A DNA stretch of 64,000 nt from Flavobacteriales bacterium (GCA_025210805.1 JAOAQX010000003.1:62001-126000); one strand, 5' to 3'; shown: positions 26,887-36,305, counted from the first letter of the stretch. Notes: generated by a model from the sequence alone, not told the origin. Program-made: numbers and translations.

Positions 26887-27647
26887 GCTCCTACAATCTC
26901 AACGGAATTCGAGCTGCCGTAAAAAAAGGTCTTATTGATTGGCTTGATGAAGACCAACCAAATGTTTTTTGTATTCAAGAAACTAAAGCACAAGATGAAC
27001 AAATACCAAAAGAAGATCTTGAAAAACTAGGATATCATGTGTACAGTCATTCCGCTCAAAAGAAAGGCTATAGTGGTGTGGCAATCTGCTCTAAAGAAAT
27101 CCCAAAACATGTGGAATATGGAAGCGGGATTCCAGAAATAGATTTTGAAGGAAGAATTATTCGTGCAGATTATGAGCATTTTTCAGTAATGAGCGTTTAT
27201 ATTCCCTCTGGGAGTAGTGGAGCAGAAAGGCAGACCTTTAAAATGAGATTCTTGGATCTTTTCCTACAATATATTCAAGAACTTTTAAAAGATGTTCCAA
27301 ATTTATTAATAGGTGGAGATTTTAATATCTGTCATACCGAAATAGATATTCATAACCCAAAAACCAATAAAAAGACTTCAGGTTTTCTTCCTGAAGAACG
27401 GGAGTGGGTGAGCACTTTTATGGAGAAAACTAAAATGATCGATAGTTTCCGATATCTAAATCCTGATACCTTGGATGCTTACTCTTGGTGGACTTATAGA
27501 ATGGCTGCCCGATCAAGAAACAAAGGCTGGCGAATTGATTATTGGATGGTAGCAAACACACTTGTAAATCACCTTAAAGAAGCAAAAATAAGAACAGAAG
27601 TCGTACACAGCGATCATTGCCCAGTAGAAATTGAACTAGAATTTTAA
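26868..27647 (+). CDS. xth: Exodeoxyribonuclease III (AP endonuclease)
   Basis: This Mg-dependent nuclease cuts DNA at abasic sites in base excision repair. The 259 residues show the exonuclease-endonuclease-phosphatase fold: SSYNLNGIRAAVKKGL at the start, CIQETKAQDEQIP near residue 34, GGDFNICHTEIDIHNP near 146, SWWTYR near 207, and HSDHCPVEIEL at the end. It overlaps murI by 19 bases and is followed after 10 bases by the M3 peptidase, forming one unit. Confidence 0.94.
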   Translation: MGRFKISSYNLNGIRAAVKKGLIDWLDEDQPNVFCIQETKAQDEQIPKEDLEKLGYHVYSHSAQKKGYSGVAICSKEIPKHVEYGSGIPEIDFEGRIIRADYEHFSVMSVYIPSGSSGAERQTFKMRFLDLFLQYIQELLKDVPNLLIGGDFNICHTEIDIHNPKTNKKTSGFLPEEREWVSTFMEKTKMIDSFRYLNPDTLDAYSWWTYRMAARSRNKGWRIDYWMVANTLVNHLKEAKIRTEVVHSDHCPVEIELEF

Positions 27648-27657
27648 GCAAACAACC

Positions 27658-29694
27658 ATGAATAATCCATTATTACATAAAACGCAGACTCTTCATGATA
27701 CCCCTGCATTTGATTTAATTAAAAATGAACATTTTATTCCTGCTTTTCATGAAGCAATAAAGGCAGCAAAAGCAGACATTAAATTCATTGAAAATAATGA
27801 GGAAGCTCCTACTTTTGAAAACACCATAGAAGCTTTAGAATTTGCAGGAATGCAATTAGACAGAATTTCGTCTATTTTCTTCAACCTAAATAGTGCCGAA
27901 ACAAATGAGGAAATTCAGAAAATAGCTCAAGAAATATCTCCTCTTCTCACAGATTTTGGCAATGATATTAATTTAAGCGAAAAACTATTTGGAAGAATAA
28001 AAATAGTCTTTGAAAACACGAATCAAAAGGAACTTTGCGAAGAAAAAAAGACTTTACTAAACCAGCGTTACAAATCTTTTGTAAGAAATGGGGCATTATT
28101 GAATGAGAGCGACAAAGAACAGCTTAGAACGATAGATAAAGAACTGGCAAAAACAAAACTCACTTTTGGAGAAAATGTTTTAGCATCTAGCAATGCCTTT
28201 GAACTTTGGATAGATCATGAAAATGATCTTGATGGATTACCAAAACAAGCGATTGCCACAGCAAAAATGATGGCAGAGCAAAAAGGTAAAAAAGATCAAT
28301 GGTTAATTACCTTAGATTACCCCTCGTATATTCCTTTTATGACGTATGCGAATAACAGAGATCTTAGAAAAAAACTTGCTTTAGCCTTTGGACAAAGGGC
28401 TTTTGGAGACAATGAATTTGACAACAGAAAACATATTCAAAAAATCGTTTCCCTCAGACATAAAAGAGCTGAATTACTAGGCTACGAATCTCATGCACAC
28501 TTTGTTTTAGAGGAACGCATGGCTGAGACGCCAGAAAACGTAATGAATTTCTTAGATGATTTAAAATCTAAATCAATGCCATTTGCAAATAAGGAATTTA
28601 AAGAATTGCAATCTTTTGCTGAGAAAACAGATGGAATAAAAGATTTTCAGTCTTGGGATGGTGCTTATTATACTGAAAAACTCAAACAAGAAAAATTTGA
28701 TTTTGATGAAGAAGCCCTAAAGCCTTTTTTACCACTCGAACAATGTGAAAAAGGAATGTTTTACTTAGCAGAAACACTTTTTGATCTAAAATTTGAACTC
28801 CAAGAAAATATAACTACTTATCATCAAGACGTGAATGCTTATGAGGTTTTTAACAAAGATGGGGAATTCGTTTCTGTGTTTTACACAGATTATTTCCCAA
28901 GACCTGGAAAAAGACAAGGAGCATGGATGACTTCATATAAAAATCAATGGAAAAAGAACGGTGAGAACTCAAGACCTCACGTGTCTATTGTGTGTAATTT
29001 CACCCCGCCTACTGGTGAAACACCTTCTTTATTAACCTTCAATGAGTTTACAACACTCTTTCACGAATTTGGACATGCCCTCCATGGGATGCTTGCTAAT
29101 ACTGAGTACCCAAGTTTATCTGGAACCAATGTATTTTGGGATTTTGTAGAACTTCCCTCTCAAATGCTAGAAAACTGGTGTTATGAAAAGGAAATGCTCG
29201 ATAAAATAGCTTTTCATTATCAAACAAAAGAACCAATTCCTTTTGATCTAGTAGAAAAAATTAAAGAATCTGCTACCTTTATGGAAGGAATGAAAACTGT
29301 TAGGCAATTAAGTTTCGGATTCTTAGATATGACTTGGCATTTCTTAAAACCTGAAAATAAAACGGTTGAGGAAATAGAAAAAGAAGCTTTCTCTTCTACA
29401 CAGTTGTATCCTTATAATTCTAAAACACTAATGAGCACTGCTTTTTCACATATTTTCCAAGGAGGGTATTCATCTGGATATTATTCCTATAAATGGGCAG
29501 AAGTTTTGGATGCCGATGCTTTTGAATTTTTCAAAGAAAAAGGAATATTTAATAAAGACGTTTCTCAATTGTTTAAAGAAAATATTCTTGAAAAAGGTGG
29601 TACAGAACCTCCAATGACACTCTACAAAAGGTTTAGAGGTCAAGAACCATCTAGTGTAGCATTGCTAAAAAGAGCTGGATTACAAGAAAAATAA
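27658..29694 (+). CDS. M3-family metallopeptidase (oligopeptidase A / dipeptidyl carboxypeptidase type)
   Basis: This zinc peptidase breaks down short peptides. The 678-residue length fits the Dcp/PrlC branch of M3. The zinc motif FHEFGHALHGML lies near residue 471, and the second ligand region FVELPSQMLENWCYE near 500. The substrate-side Gly-rich loop GGYSSGYYSYKWAEVLDADA is near 602. No signal peptide is seen, so it is probably cytoplasmic. Oligopeptidase and dipeptidyl carboxypeptidase activity cannot be told apart by eye. Confidence 0.92.
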   Translation: MNNPLLHKTQTLHDTPAFDLIKNEHFIPAFHEAIKAAKADIKFIENNEEAPTFENTIEALEFAGMQLDRISSIFFNLNSAETNEEIQKIAQEISPLLTDFGNDINLSEKLFGRIKIVFENTNQKELCEEKKTLLNQRYKSFVRNGALLNESDKEQLRTIDKELAKTKLTFGENVLASSNAFELWIDHENDLDGLPKQAIATAKMMAEQKGKKDQWLITLDYPSYIPFMTYANNRDLRKKLALAFGQRAFGDNEFDNRKHIQKIVSLRHKRAELLGYESHAHFVLEERMAETPENVMNFLDDLKSKSMPFANKEFKELQSFAEKTDGIKDFQSWDGAYYTEKLKQEKFDFDEEALKPFLPLEQCEKGMFYLAETLFDLKFELQENITTYHQDVNAYEVFNKDGEFVSVFYTDYFPRPGKRQGAWMTSYKNQWKKNGENSRPHVSIVCNFTPPTGETPSLLTFNEFTTLFHEFGHALHGMLANTEYPSLSGTNVFWDFVELPSQMLENWCYEKEMLDKIAFHYQTKEPIPFDLVEKIKESATFMEGMKTVRQLSFGFLDMTWHFLKPENKTVEEIEKEAFSSTQLYPYNSKTLMSTAFSHIFQGGYSSGYYSYKWAEVLDADAFEFFKEKGIFNKDVSQLFKENILEKGGTEPPMTLYKRFRGQEPSSVALLKRAGLQEK

Positions 29695-29820
29695 GCATTG
29701 GACAAAAACCGTGACAATCGATCATTAGCAGCAATCTTCACAAGATGTTTCCATAGTTTTGAGTTGTTAATGGTTGTTTTTTTGAACTCAACCTTTTTAT
29801 TATTTTTCACTTAGGTATCA

Positions 29821-29857
29821 AAAAGCCCTAAAATCATTTGATTTTAGGGCTTTTTTT
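29821..29857. terminator. Bidirectional terminator between the M3 peptidase and hybrid kinase genes
   Basis: AAAAGCCCTAAAATCA (29821-29836) and TGATTTTAGGGCTTTT (29839-29854) form a 16-bp perfect stem with a two-base loop, ending two bases before the kinase stop codon. It serves both convergent operons. Confidence 0.9.
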
Positions 29858-29858
29858 A

Positions 29859-31334
29859 TTATTCACAACTTTGTAGGCGGTTAATGACTTTGAGGATTTT
29901 GTTGAGGTTTGCGGGTTTTTGAATTGCCGCATGGAATCCTCGCTCCTTAAATTCTTCTTCTTTTATACTATCACCTGATAGAATAATCCATTTCATTACA
30001 TTTCCTGAATCTTTTGTACCTACCTTATTTTTAATGTCATAAGCCGTATATTCTTCATTTAGATTATAATCTGTAATGACAAAATCATAGGAATTTATTT
30101 TTAATTTATCAATAGCTTCTCCTACAGTCCTAGCGGTGTCTATATGAGATTTTTGCTTTACAAATCCAGCTTTCAATAGCAATAAACTTATTGGATCATC
30201 ATCCACCAATAATATTTTAACACCTTCTGCAGTTAATTGATGATTTTCAATAAGACGATCTCTTTCTGAGCTTTTCTCAAAGGTAAGATCAAATCGAATA
30301 ATAGTTCCGATGGTTTTCTCACTAAAAGCCTTTATTTTACCACTATAGAGCTTTACATACTGCTTTACAATTGCCAAGCCTAAACCAAAACCTTTTTGAG
30401 CTTGCTCATTAGCCACCTGAACAAAATCATCGAATATTTGGTCTGCTTGATTTTGAGTCATTCCTACACCCGTATCTTTTACATAGAATGAAAATTTATA
30501 AAATGCTCCTAAATCCACATGATTTTCAACCCCGAAGGTAATTGTACCATTTTGGGTGAATTTATTTGCATTAATAATCAGATTATCAAATATTTGATTA
30601 ATTCTCAATTTATCAAACAAATAATAGCAATGATGATATTTAACATCTAAATCTAATACGATTTTGTTATTATTGATCTCCAATCTATATCGATGCTTTT
30701 CTTCTATTTCACTCAAAACCTCAACAAGTTTATTCGTTTTATTACGAATATTTACATGCCCTCGTTTGAGCTTTGCAATTTCTAGAATATCTTCGGCAAT
30801 ATATGCCGCAGATTCAATATTGTTTATCAAAGTATGAAGTAGTCTTTTATCTGCAACCAAATGATCCTCTTTCATTCTCTCAAGCATTAAAAGAGAATTT
30901 TGGAGAGGGTTTCTTATTTCGTGATTAATTTTCTGAAAAAACAAATCCTTTTCTTTTTGCATCTGCTCAAGGTGCTCACTATAGATAAAGTATTCGTTTC
31001 TTTTTTGTTGGATAATCTCTCTCGCCTGATAAGTGATGGTATGATTTTCCAAGAAAATAATGTATTGATCACTTTGTTGATCAATAGTAAAATCTAAATG
31101 CAAACGTTTTCCAACTAACTCTATGGTAACGCAATCGAGTTTTTCTGAAATTCCTTCTTCAATTAATTCTTCTGTGTAAGGCTCTAAGAAAGGAAATGGA
31201 ACTGAAAGATGCACACCGATTTCTACAGGAAAAATGGTATGACAAGACTCTTTTATTATTTGATTTTTATCAAAAATAATAATCTGAGTACTATTACTCG
31301 TATATTTAAACTTCAGTTCATTTAACTTCTTCAT
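29859..31334 (-). CDS. Hybrid histidine kinase with C-terminal receiver
   Basis: With the start at 31334 (MKKLNELKFKYTSNS, 491 residues) the protein has a PAS-like sensory region (about 10-110) and no membrane span, so it is probably cytoplasmic. The H-box INHEIRNPLQ has the phosphohistidine at 138, the N-box NLIINANKFTQNG lies near 251, and DTGVGMTQ near 287 and GFGLGLAIV near 315 complete the ATPase. A receiver follows, with DDD at 378-380, the phosphoacceptor aspartate at 422 (ITDYNL) and lysine at 473. It overlaps the GTPase gene by 17 bases, so the two are tightly coupled. No DNA-binding output domain is present. Confidence 0.92.
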   Translation of the reverse strand: MKKLNELKFKYTSNSTQIIIFDKNQIIKESCHTIFPVEIGVHLSVPFPFLEPYTEELIEEGISEKLDCVTIELVGKRLHLDFTIDQQSDQYIIFLENHTITYQAREIIQQKRNEYFIYSEHLEQMQKEKDLFFQKINHEIRNPLQNSLLMLERMKEDHLVADKRLLHTLINNIESAAYIAEDILEIAKLKRGHVNIRNKTNKLVEVLSEIEEKHRYRLEINNNKIVLDLDVKYHHCYYLFDKLRINQIFDNLIINANKFTQNGTITFGVENHVDLGAFYKFSFYVKDTGVGMTQNQADQIFDDFVQVANEQAQKGFGLGLAIVKQYVKLYSGKIKAFSEKTIGTIIRFDLTFEKSSERDRLIENHQLTAEGVKILLVDDDPISLLLLKAGFVKQKSHIDTARTVGEAIDKLKINSYDFVITDYNLNEEYTAYDIKNKVGTKDSGNVMKWIILSGDSIKEEEFKERGFHAAIQKPANLNKILKVINRLQSCE

Positions 31335-31809
31335 GTAAATCTTTTGAGATTTTAAAGAAAAAATTATCAACGTTTTTCCCAGTTTTGGCACTACTAAGAA
31401 AATCTAATTGATAGGTATCTTTGATAGACAAAGCAAGGCTTTCATCAATCAAATCCAGTTTATTACCTACGGTAACATAAGGAATATCTGAAAGGTGTGT
31501 CTTCAATTTAATCAAATCTTCTTCTAGAGCTACAAATGTTTCTTCTCTTGTAAGATCAACAACATACACAAAAGCATGCGCCCCCTTGAGGTATTTATGA
31601 TTAATCAGACTCATATCTTGTTCTCCAGCAATATCCCAAAGGATCATTTGTATGGAGTCACTAGCATTCAGTTCAACTACTTTTTTATATATAGTTACAC
31701 CAATAGTCGTCAGATACTTATCTGAGAAAAGTTTATGTACATATCGATTTGTAAGAGAAGTTTTTCCTACTCCGAAATGCCCTAATATAACGACCTTCTT
31801 TTTTATCAT
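31318..31809 (-). CDS. Ras/Rab-like small GTPase
   Basis: This is a bacterial member of the Ras superfamily, 163 residues. All G motifs are visible: P-loop GHFGVGKTS at 10-18, a switch I threonine near 35 (YLTTIGVTIYKK), G3 WDIAGEQ at 58-64, G4 NKLD at 116-119, and G5 SSAK at 139-142. There is no lipid-modification tail. In Ras the G3 motif reads DTAGQE with the catalytic glutamine right after glycine; here glutamate and glutamine are swapped. The stop of the roadblock-like gene directly abuts its ATG. It may switch an envelope or polarity module (inference). Confidence 0.9.
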   Translation of the reverse strand: MIKKKVVILGHFGVGKTSLTNRYVHKLFSDKYLTTIGVTIYKKVVELNASDSIQMILWDIAGEQDMSLINHKYLKGAHAFVYVVDLTREETFVALEEDLIKLKTHLSDIPYVTVGNKLDLIDESLALSIKDTYQLDFLSSAKTGKNVDNFFFKISKDLHEEVK

Positions 31810-32637
31810 TTATTTTTTGTGGGTAAATTTGTCAAAGAATTTAGCCAATACTTTGCCAAACTCTTCTTCTGTTAGGTCTTCCTTAAAACCTTTTTCAGCA
31901 AATTCAAAGATTTTATCTTCCAATTCACTTTTAAAATCTGCATGTGGGTTACCATCTATTACAAAGGCAATATCTGCTTTTCCAATACTCTTTACGTGCA
32001 ATTTATGCGTTTCGTACTCTAGCCATTCCAAATGCTCTTTTTCGGTTTGCAAGGCATCTTCTACAAAATCTGTAATTGCGGAAAGCATTGCTGAAACCAA
32101 ATCTTCATCCACGGTATCTTCTGTGGAGTAAGACCCTAGTAAAATAGCTGATTCTGAATCTAATAAGAAAATTTGTTTTACAATAGGTGCTGAGACCTTA
32201 TCTTGCAGTATTTGCTTACTATAGTCAACCCCTCTAATTTTCGTATTAAACCACCTTTTTAATCCATCTACAGTAAAGAATGTATTCACTTGTGTGTCTA
32301 TGTCTTCACTGATTTTCTCTATCTCTTTTCTGATAAATTTTTTAATCAATTTACCAATAATGGGATGCAAAGCCTCTACCATTTCATCTTGAGATTCTCG
32401 TACTTGATTCTTAATGGATTTTGTAATCAGACTTTTAAATTCATCAGGAAAACGCTTTTTAAAATCCGCCATCAATTCCTCCATTTGTTCTTTGGATTTG
32501 ACAGGGAAATTTTCTTCAAAGTTTTTCAATTGAGCACGTAAATCCGCTATCCCCTCTTGATGTTCATCGAGAATAGTTTGCTCATTATGAAGTAGCAACT
32601 TTTTGAGTTGCTCAAACTTTTGTTCGTCTTCTTTCAA
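31810..32637 (-). CDS. Coiled-coil protein with roadblock-like C-terminal region
   Basis: The 275 residues have a helical, charged N-terminus (about 1-120). A region around residues 150-250 reads PIVKQIFLLDSESAILLGSY, then DLVSAMLSAITDFVEDAL and IAFVIDGNPHADFKSEL. This layout resembles roadblock/LC7-type (MglB-like) domains and the pre-OmpA segment seen beside bacterial Ras-like GTPases. That assignment is by eye and not certain. The gene lies directly upstream of the GTPase with no gap, the position expected of its regulator or scaffold. No signal peptide or membrane span. Confidence 0.6.
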   Translation of the reverse strand: MKEDEQKFEQLKKLLLHNEQTILDEHQEGIADLRAQLKNFEENFPVKSKEQMEELMADFKKRFPDEFKSLITKSIKNQVRESQDEMVEALHPIIGKLIKKFIRKEIEKISEDIDTQVNTFFTVDGLKRWFNTKIRGVDYSKQILQDKVSAPIVKQIFLLDSESAILLGSYSTEDTVDEDLVSAMLSAITDFVEDALQTEKEHLEWLEYETHKLHVKSIGKADIAFVIDGNPHADFKSELEDKIFEFAEKGFKEDLTEEEFGKVLAKFFDKFTHKK

Positions 32638-32661
32638 TTCTTTAATGTCTAGCAGATTCGA

Positions 32662-33024
32662 TTACTCCTTAATCTTACGCGCCATTTTCTCTAATTGATC
32701 TGCCAATAGTTGGCGATCCATTTTTTGATCATCCAATCGATCAACTTCTTGGTTAAGGTTCATTTGCAGCTCATCGATCTTATTATTGAATTCTTTTCTC
32801 ATTTCTTCAATATAATCATAGAGTTCTTCCTTAGATTGATTTAGTTGATCGCTCAAGCGCTGCTCGGCTTCCTTTATTTTGACATTCACATCCTCGAATT
32901 CCTGTTGGTATTCGCGCATATTATTTCCAAAAATCAGCTCTTTTATTACATCAATTTTTTGATCATTGCTGATTGGAGCTTTGCTTTCTTCTACTGGTTT
33001 CTTTTCTTCTTTACCTTTGCTCAT
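32662..33024 (-). CDS. Coiled-coil protein of the GTPase operon
   Basis: The 120-residue protein is almost wholly helical and charged. A lysine/glutamate-rich start (MSKGKEEKKPVEESKAP) leads to KIDVIKELIFGNNMREYQ (about 23-40) and then a continuous heptad-like coiled coil to the end. It has no catalytic motif, signal peptide or membrane span. Its ATG overlaps the preceding gene by four bases. A structural or adaptor role in the GTPase module is inferred from position only. Confidence 0.7.
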   Translation of the reverse strand: MSKGKEEKKPVEESKAPISNDQKIDVIKELIFGNNMREYQQEFEDVNVKIKEAEQRLSDQLNQSKEELYDYIEEMRKEFNNKIDELQMNLNQEVDRLDDQKMDRQLLADQLEKMARKIKE

Positions 33025-33674
33025 AGCTTTTCTTTTTTACTTTCAATTCCAAATAAATGCAACCATATGGGTAAATCAATTTTACCATTGGGCTCCATTC
33101 CATATTTGGTCTGATAGCTTTTAACAGTGGTTTCGGTTTCTGATAAAAATATCCCATCAACTGGAAGTGTATATCCCAGATTGCTGAGTTTTTTCTGCAC
33201 TATTTTGATTGCTTCATCTGTATCTCCATATTCAAATAAAATCCAATTATTGAGTTTACAGCTTCTGCTATTCAAACGATATTGCTTACAATTTTCTAGC
33301 GTGAAAATATCCTGATTTGTTCGACCCTTTAGCTTCTCATTTTTTGAAAAAATCAGTTTCTTTTCGATTGTTTTATAAATCCTATGTTCATTGTTAAATG
33401 ACACTTGTGAATTGATAAAGTCAGGGTCGTTTTCCTTTTGATCTCGAATATCTTTTAAGTGATTGTGCCAAGCCTTGCGTATTCTACCATTTAATTGATC
33501 TGCCAAATGATAATATTCCAAGACTAATTCATTGTTATAATAATCTTGATCAATCTCATCGGAAATAGACACTAAGAGACCTTGTGACATATTTCTTCGT
33601 TGATATTCTTGGTAAATCAAATAAGAAATAATCAGTAGGGCTACTAACACTAATATTCTACCTATTTTTTTCAT
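33021..33674 (-). CDS. Membrane-anchored peptidoglycan-binding protein
   Basis: The 217-residue protein begins with a single membrane anchor (about residues 5-21, IGRILVLVALLIISYLIY) and ends in a PG_binding_1-like domain: AIKIVQKKLSNLGYTLPVDG near 156, then TTVKSYQTKYGMEPNGKID. The middle is helical and charged, with a cysteine pair (LENCKQYRLNSRSCKL). The layout places the domain in the periplasm, touching cell wall. It starts three bases after hldD and overlaps the coiled-coil gene by four bases, so it belongs to the operon. Confidence 0.82.
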   Translation of the reverse strand: MKKIGRILVLVALLIISYLIYQEYQRRNMSQGLLVSISDEIDQDYYNNELVLEYYHLADQLNGRIRKAWHNHLKDIRDQKENDPDFINSQVSFNNEHRIYKTIEKKLIFSKNEKLKGRTNQDIFTLENCKQYRLNSRSCKLNNWILFEYGDTDEAIKIVQKKLSNLGYTLPVDGIFLSETETTVKSYQTKYGMEPNGKIDLPIWLHLFGIESKKEKL

Positions 33675-33677
33675 TTG

Positions 33678-34655
33678 TTAAAAATAACTATTTTTATTCA
33701 AATATTGCTTCACATAATCCTTAACTCCTTCTTCAAGGCTGGTAAAAGGTCTTTTATACCCAATATTAACCAATTTTTTCATATTGGCTTCTGTAAAGTA
33801 CTGATAGTTTTCACGAATATCCTCGGGGATATCGATATACTCTATTACCTCGGGTAAATCTAGTGCCTCAAATGTATATTTAACTAAATGATAAAAGCTA
33901 TCTGCTTTCCCTGTTCCTAAATTATATATTCCAGAATACGCTGTTTTTCCATTTTCTTTCAAGAAATTAATTACATGAACGATATCTTTCACGTAAATAA
34001 AATCTCTCAATTGTTGCCCATCTTCAAAATTGGCATTATGAGATCGGAAAAGCTTCATTTTTCCTGTTTCTTTAATCTGATTAAACGCATGGAATATCAC
34101 TGAAGCCATTCTACCTTTATGATATTCATTGGGTCCATACACATTAAAAAACTTTAAACCTGCCCAAAATGGAGGTGTTTTTTCTTGCTCTAAAGCCCAA
34201 ATATCAAATAGGTTTTTAGAATCTCCATAAGGATTTAAGGGTTTTAATGATGAGATGAGTTCATGAGAATCTTCAAAACCGAGTTTTCCATCACCATAAG
34301 TAGCTGCTGAAGATGCGTAGATCAATGGTATTTCATAATCGCTACAATAATTCCACACACGCTGTGAATAAGAAATATTTAATTCCTCAAATAATGTTAC
34401 TGATTGCTCTGCAGTATCTGTTCTTGCTCCTAAATGGATAATTAATTCAATTTCACTGGCATCTTTTTGAGACAACCAATTGAAAAAATCAGCCCTTTGG
34501 ACAAAAGTAGCTTCCTTTAAATTTTGAAAATTCTTTTGCTTAGAACGAATTGAAAAATCATCTACTAAAACCAATGATTTTCCTTCTCTAGATAAATCAC
34601 TAGCCAATGCCGAAGCTATAAACCCCGCCGCGCCTGTAACTATTATTTCACCCAA
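33678..34655 (-). CDS. hldD: ADP-glyceromanno-heptose 6-epimerase
   Basis: HldD changes ADP-D-glycero-D-manno-heptose into the L-form used in the LPS inner core. The 325-residue SDR enzyme has the nucleotide motif VTGAAGFIAS at the start, the serine region YASSAATYGDG near residue 112, and YxxxK in NPYGDSKNLFD (tyrosine near 141). The C-domain has YNLGTGKADSFYHL. It is the first gene of a six-gene run with the GTPase module, starting from a strong promoter at 34679-34707. The link of LPS heptose synthesis with a GTPase module is unusual. Confidence 0.9.
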   Translation of the reverse strand: MGEIIVTGAAGFIASALASDLSREGKSLVLVDDFSIRSKQKNFQNLKEATFVQRADFFNWLSQKDASEIELIIHLGARTDTAEQSVTLFEELNISYSQRVWNYCSDYEIPLIYASSAATYGDGKLGFEDSHELISSLKPLNPYGDSKNLFDIWALEQEKTPPFWAGLKFFNVYGPNEYHKGRMASVIFHAFNQIKETGKMKLFRSHNANFEDGQQLRDFIYVKDIVHVINFLKENGKTAYSGIYNLGTGKADSFYHLVKYTFEALDLPEVIEYIDIPEDIRENYQYFTEANMKKLVNIGYKRPFTSLEEGVKDYVKQYLNKNSYF

Positions 34656-34678
34656 TTTTTTGTACTTTTATTAACAGA

Positions 34679-34707
34679 CAAATGTACTAAATTATCCATG
34701 GATTCAA
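34679..34707 (-). promoter_or_regulatory. Promoter of the hldD-GTPase operon
   Basis: On the minus strand TTG (complement of 34705-34707) is followed after 18 bases by TACATTTG (complement of 34679-34686), an exact TAnnTTTG -7 element about 24 bases before the hldD ATG. Confidence 0.65.
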
Positions 34708-34884
34708 TACTGATTACTCTATATTTCAAAATATTGTTATACAACAAAATAACCTCATAAACTTTGGTTAAAAATAATATCCTTTTTAATTTTTAGCACC
34801 CACAAGAATCCTTTATAACGAAGTCTTTTTGTAAATTCTAAATTTCTAAATCGAAAAGTAAATTTTCATTACCTTCGTTGACAC

Positions 34885-34892
34885 TAAATTTG
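34885..34892 (+). promoter_or_regulatory. Promoter -7 box for radA
   Basis: TAAATTTG lies 36 bases before the radA ATG. The -33 region is less clear. Confidence 0.45.
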
Positions 34893-34928
34893 AAAAATAG
34901 AATTTAGATCAATTAAGCATAACAGAAG

Positions 34929-36305
34929 ATGGCTAAGATAAAGGAAAAGACAGTTTTTTACTGTAATAATTGTGGGAATGAGTTTTCTAAGTGGCAAGGA
35001 CAATGCACTTATTGTAAAGAATGGAATACAATTGTGGAGCATAAAGTGCCTAAAAAATCAGCTTCTTCAGTTCCCCAGTGGGTACAATCTACAGATGCAG
35101 ATATCCAACATAAACCAAAATCTTTAGCAGAAATTTCTTTAGAAAACGAACTCAGAATTGAACTTGCCGATAGTGAATTTAATAGAGTATTGGGAGGCGG
35201 TATGGTTTCGGGTGCGATGGTCTTATTTGGTGGAGAACCTGGGATCGGAAAATCTACTCTTATGTTGCAATTAGCCCTTTTTCAGCATCAAATAAAAACA
35301 CTTTATGTTTCTGGTGAAGAATCTGAAAGACAGATAAAGCTTCGTGCTGATAGAATTGATCATCAGAATGAAAATTGCATGATTTATACAGAAATCAATA
35401 CGCATTCGATTTTAAAAGAAGCCAAAAAGCATCAACCTCAACTGATGATTATTGACTCTATCCAGACACTACAAAGCCCCTTAGTAGATTCTCTCCCTGG
35501 AACCATCACACAAATTAAGGAGTGTACTACAGAGCTCATGCGATTTGCAAAAGAAACAGGTACTGTCATTGTTCTCATTGGTCATTTGACTAAAGATGGA
35601 AATATTGCTGGACCCAAAGTTTTAGAACACATGGTGGACGTTGTTCTTCAATTTGAAGGAGACAATAAATATGCTTATAGAATTCTCAGAAGTAGCAAAA
35701 ATAGATTTGGTTCTACTCATGAATTAGGGATTTATGAAATGAATCAGCAAGGGCTTTCTCCTGTTGACAATCCTTCAGATTTACTCTCCAATCAATTGGG
35801 AGAGGATTTAAGCGGATCAGCTATTGCAGCAACAGTTGAGGGTGTCCGCCCTTTAATGATTGAAGTTCAAGCACTCGTAAGCTCTGCGGTTTACGGCACA
35901 CCTCAACGTTCCACGACGGGGTTTGATACCAGAAGACTAAATATGCTTTTGGCAGTTTTGGAAAAAAAATGCGGTTTTCGATTAGGAGTAAAAGATGTTT
36001 TCTTGAATATCACAGGAGGAATTAAAATGGATGATCCAAGTATGGACTTAGCCGTTGTGGCAGCCATTTTATCTTCCAATGAGGATTGTGCAGTGGATAA
36101 AAAAGTGGCTTTTTGTGGGGAAATAGGTTTAAATGGCGAAGTACGCCCTTCTAGAAAAATTGATCAAAGGATTTTGGAAGCTCAAAAGCTCGGTTTTTCA
36201 GATGTTTTTGTAAGCTCCTACTCAAAAATTGACAATCCTGATCAGTATCATGTAAAAATCAACTATGTAAGCTCTGTATTAGAACTTTATCATGCCTTAT
36301 TTTAA
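34929..36305 (+). CDS. radA: DNA repair protein RadA
   Basis: RadA is a RecA-like ATPase that helps branch migration during recombinational repair. The 458 residues have the N-terminal zinc finger CNNCGNEFSKWQGQCTYC near residue 11, Walker A GGEPGIGKSTLM near 98, the RadA motif KNRFGST near 256, and a C-terminal Lon-protease-like domain (about 330-458). It converges on the hydroxylase gene, and the two ends overlap by nine bases. Divergent from hldD. Confidence 0.96.
   Translation: MAKIKEKTVFYCNNCGNEFSKWQGQCTYCKEWNTIVEHKVPKKSASSVPQWVQSTDADIQHKPKSLAEISLENELRIELADSEFNRVLGGGMVSGAMVLFGGEPGIGKSTLMLQLALFQHQIKTLYVSGEESERQIKLRADRIDHQNENCMIYTEINTHSILKEAKKHQPQLMIIDSIQTLQSPLVDSLPGTITQIKECTTELMRFAKETGTVIVLIGHLTKDGNIAGPKVLEHMVDVVLQFEGDNKYAYRILRSSKNRFGSTHELGIYEMNQQGLSPVDNPSDLLSNQLGEDLSGSAIAATVEGVRPLMIEVQALVSSAVYGTPQRSTTGFDTRRLNMLLAVLEKKCGFRLGVKDVFLNITGGIKMDDPSMDLAVVAAILSSNEDCAVDKKVAFCGEIGLNGEVRPSRKIDQRILEAQKLGFSDVFVSSYSKIDNPDQYHVKINYVSSVLELYHALF

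Noticed and set aside
36297-36305. Nine-base overlap between radA and the hydroxylase gene as a frameshift
   Set aside because: Both genes have complete normal ends; tail-to-tail overlaps of this size are common.
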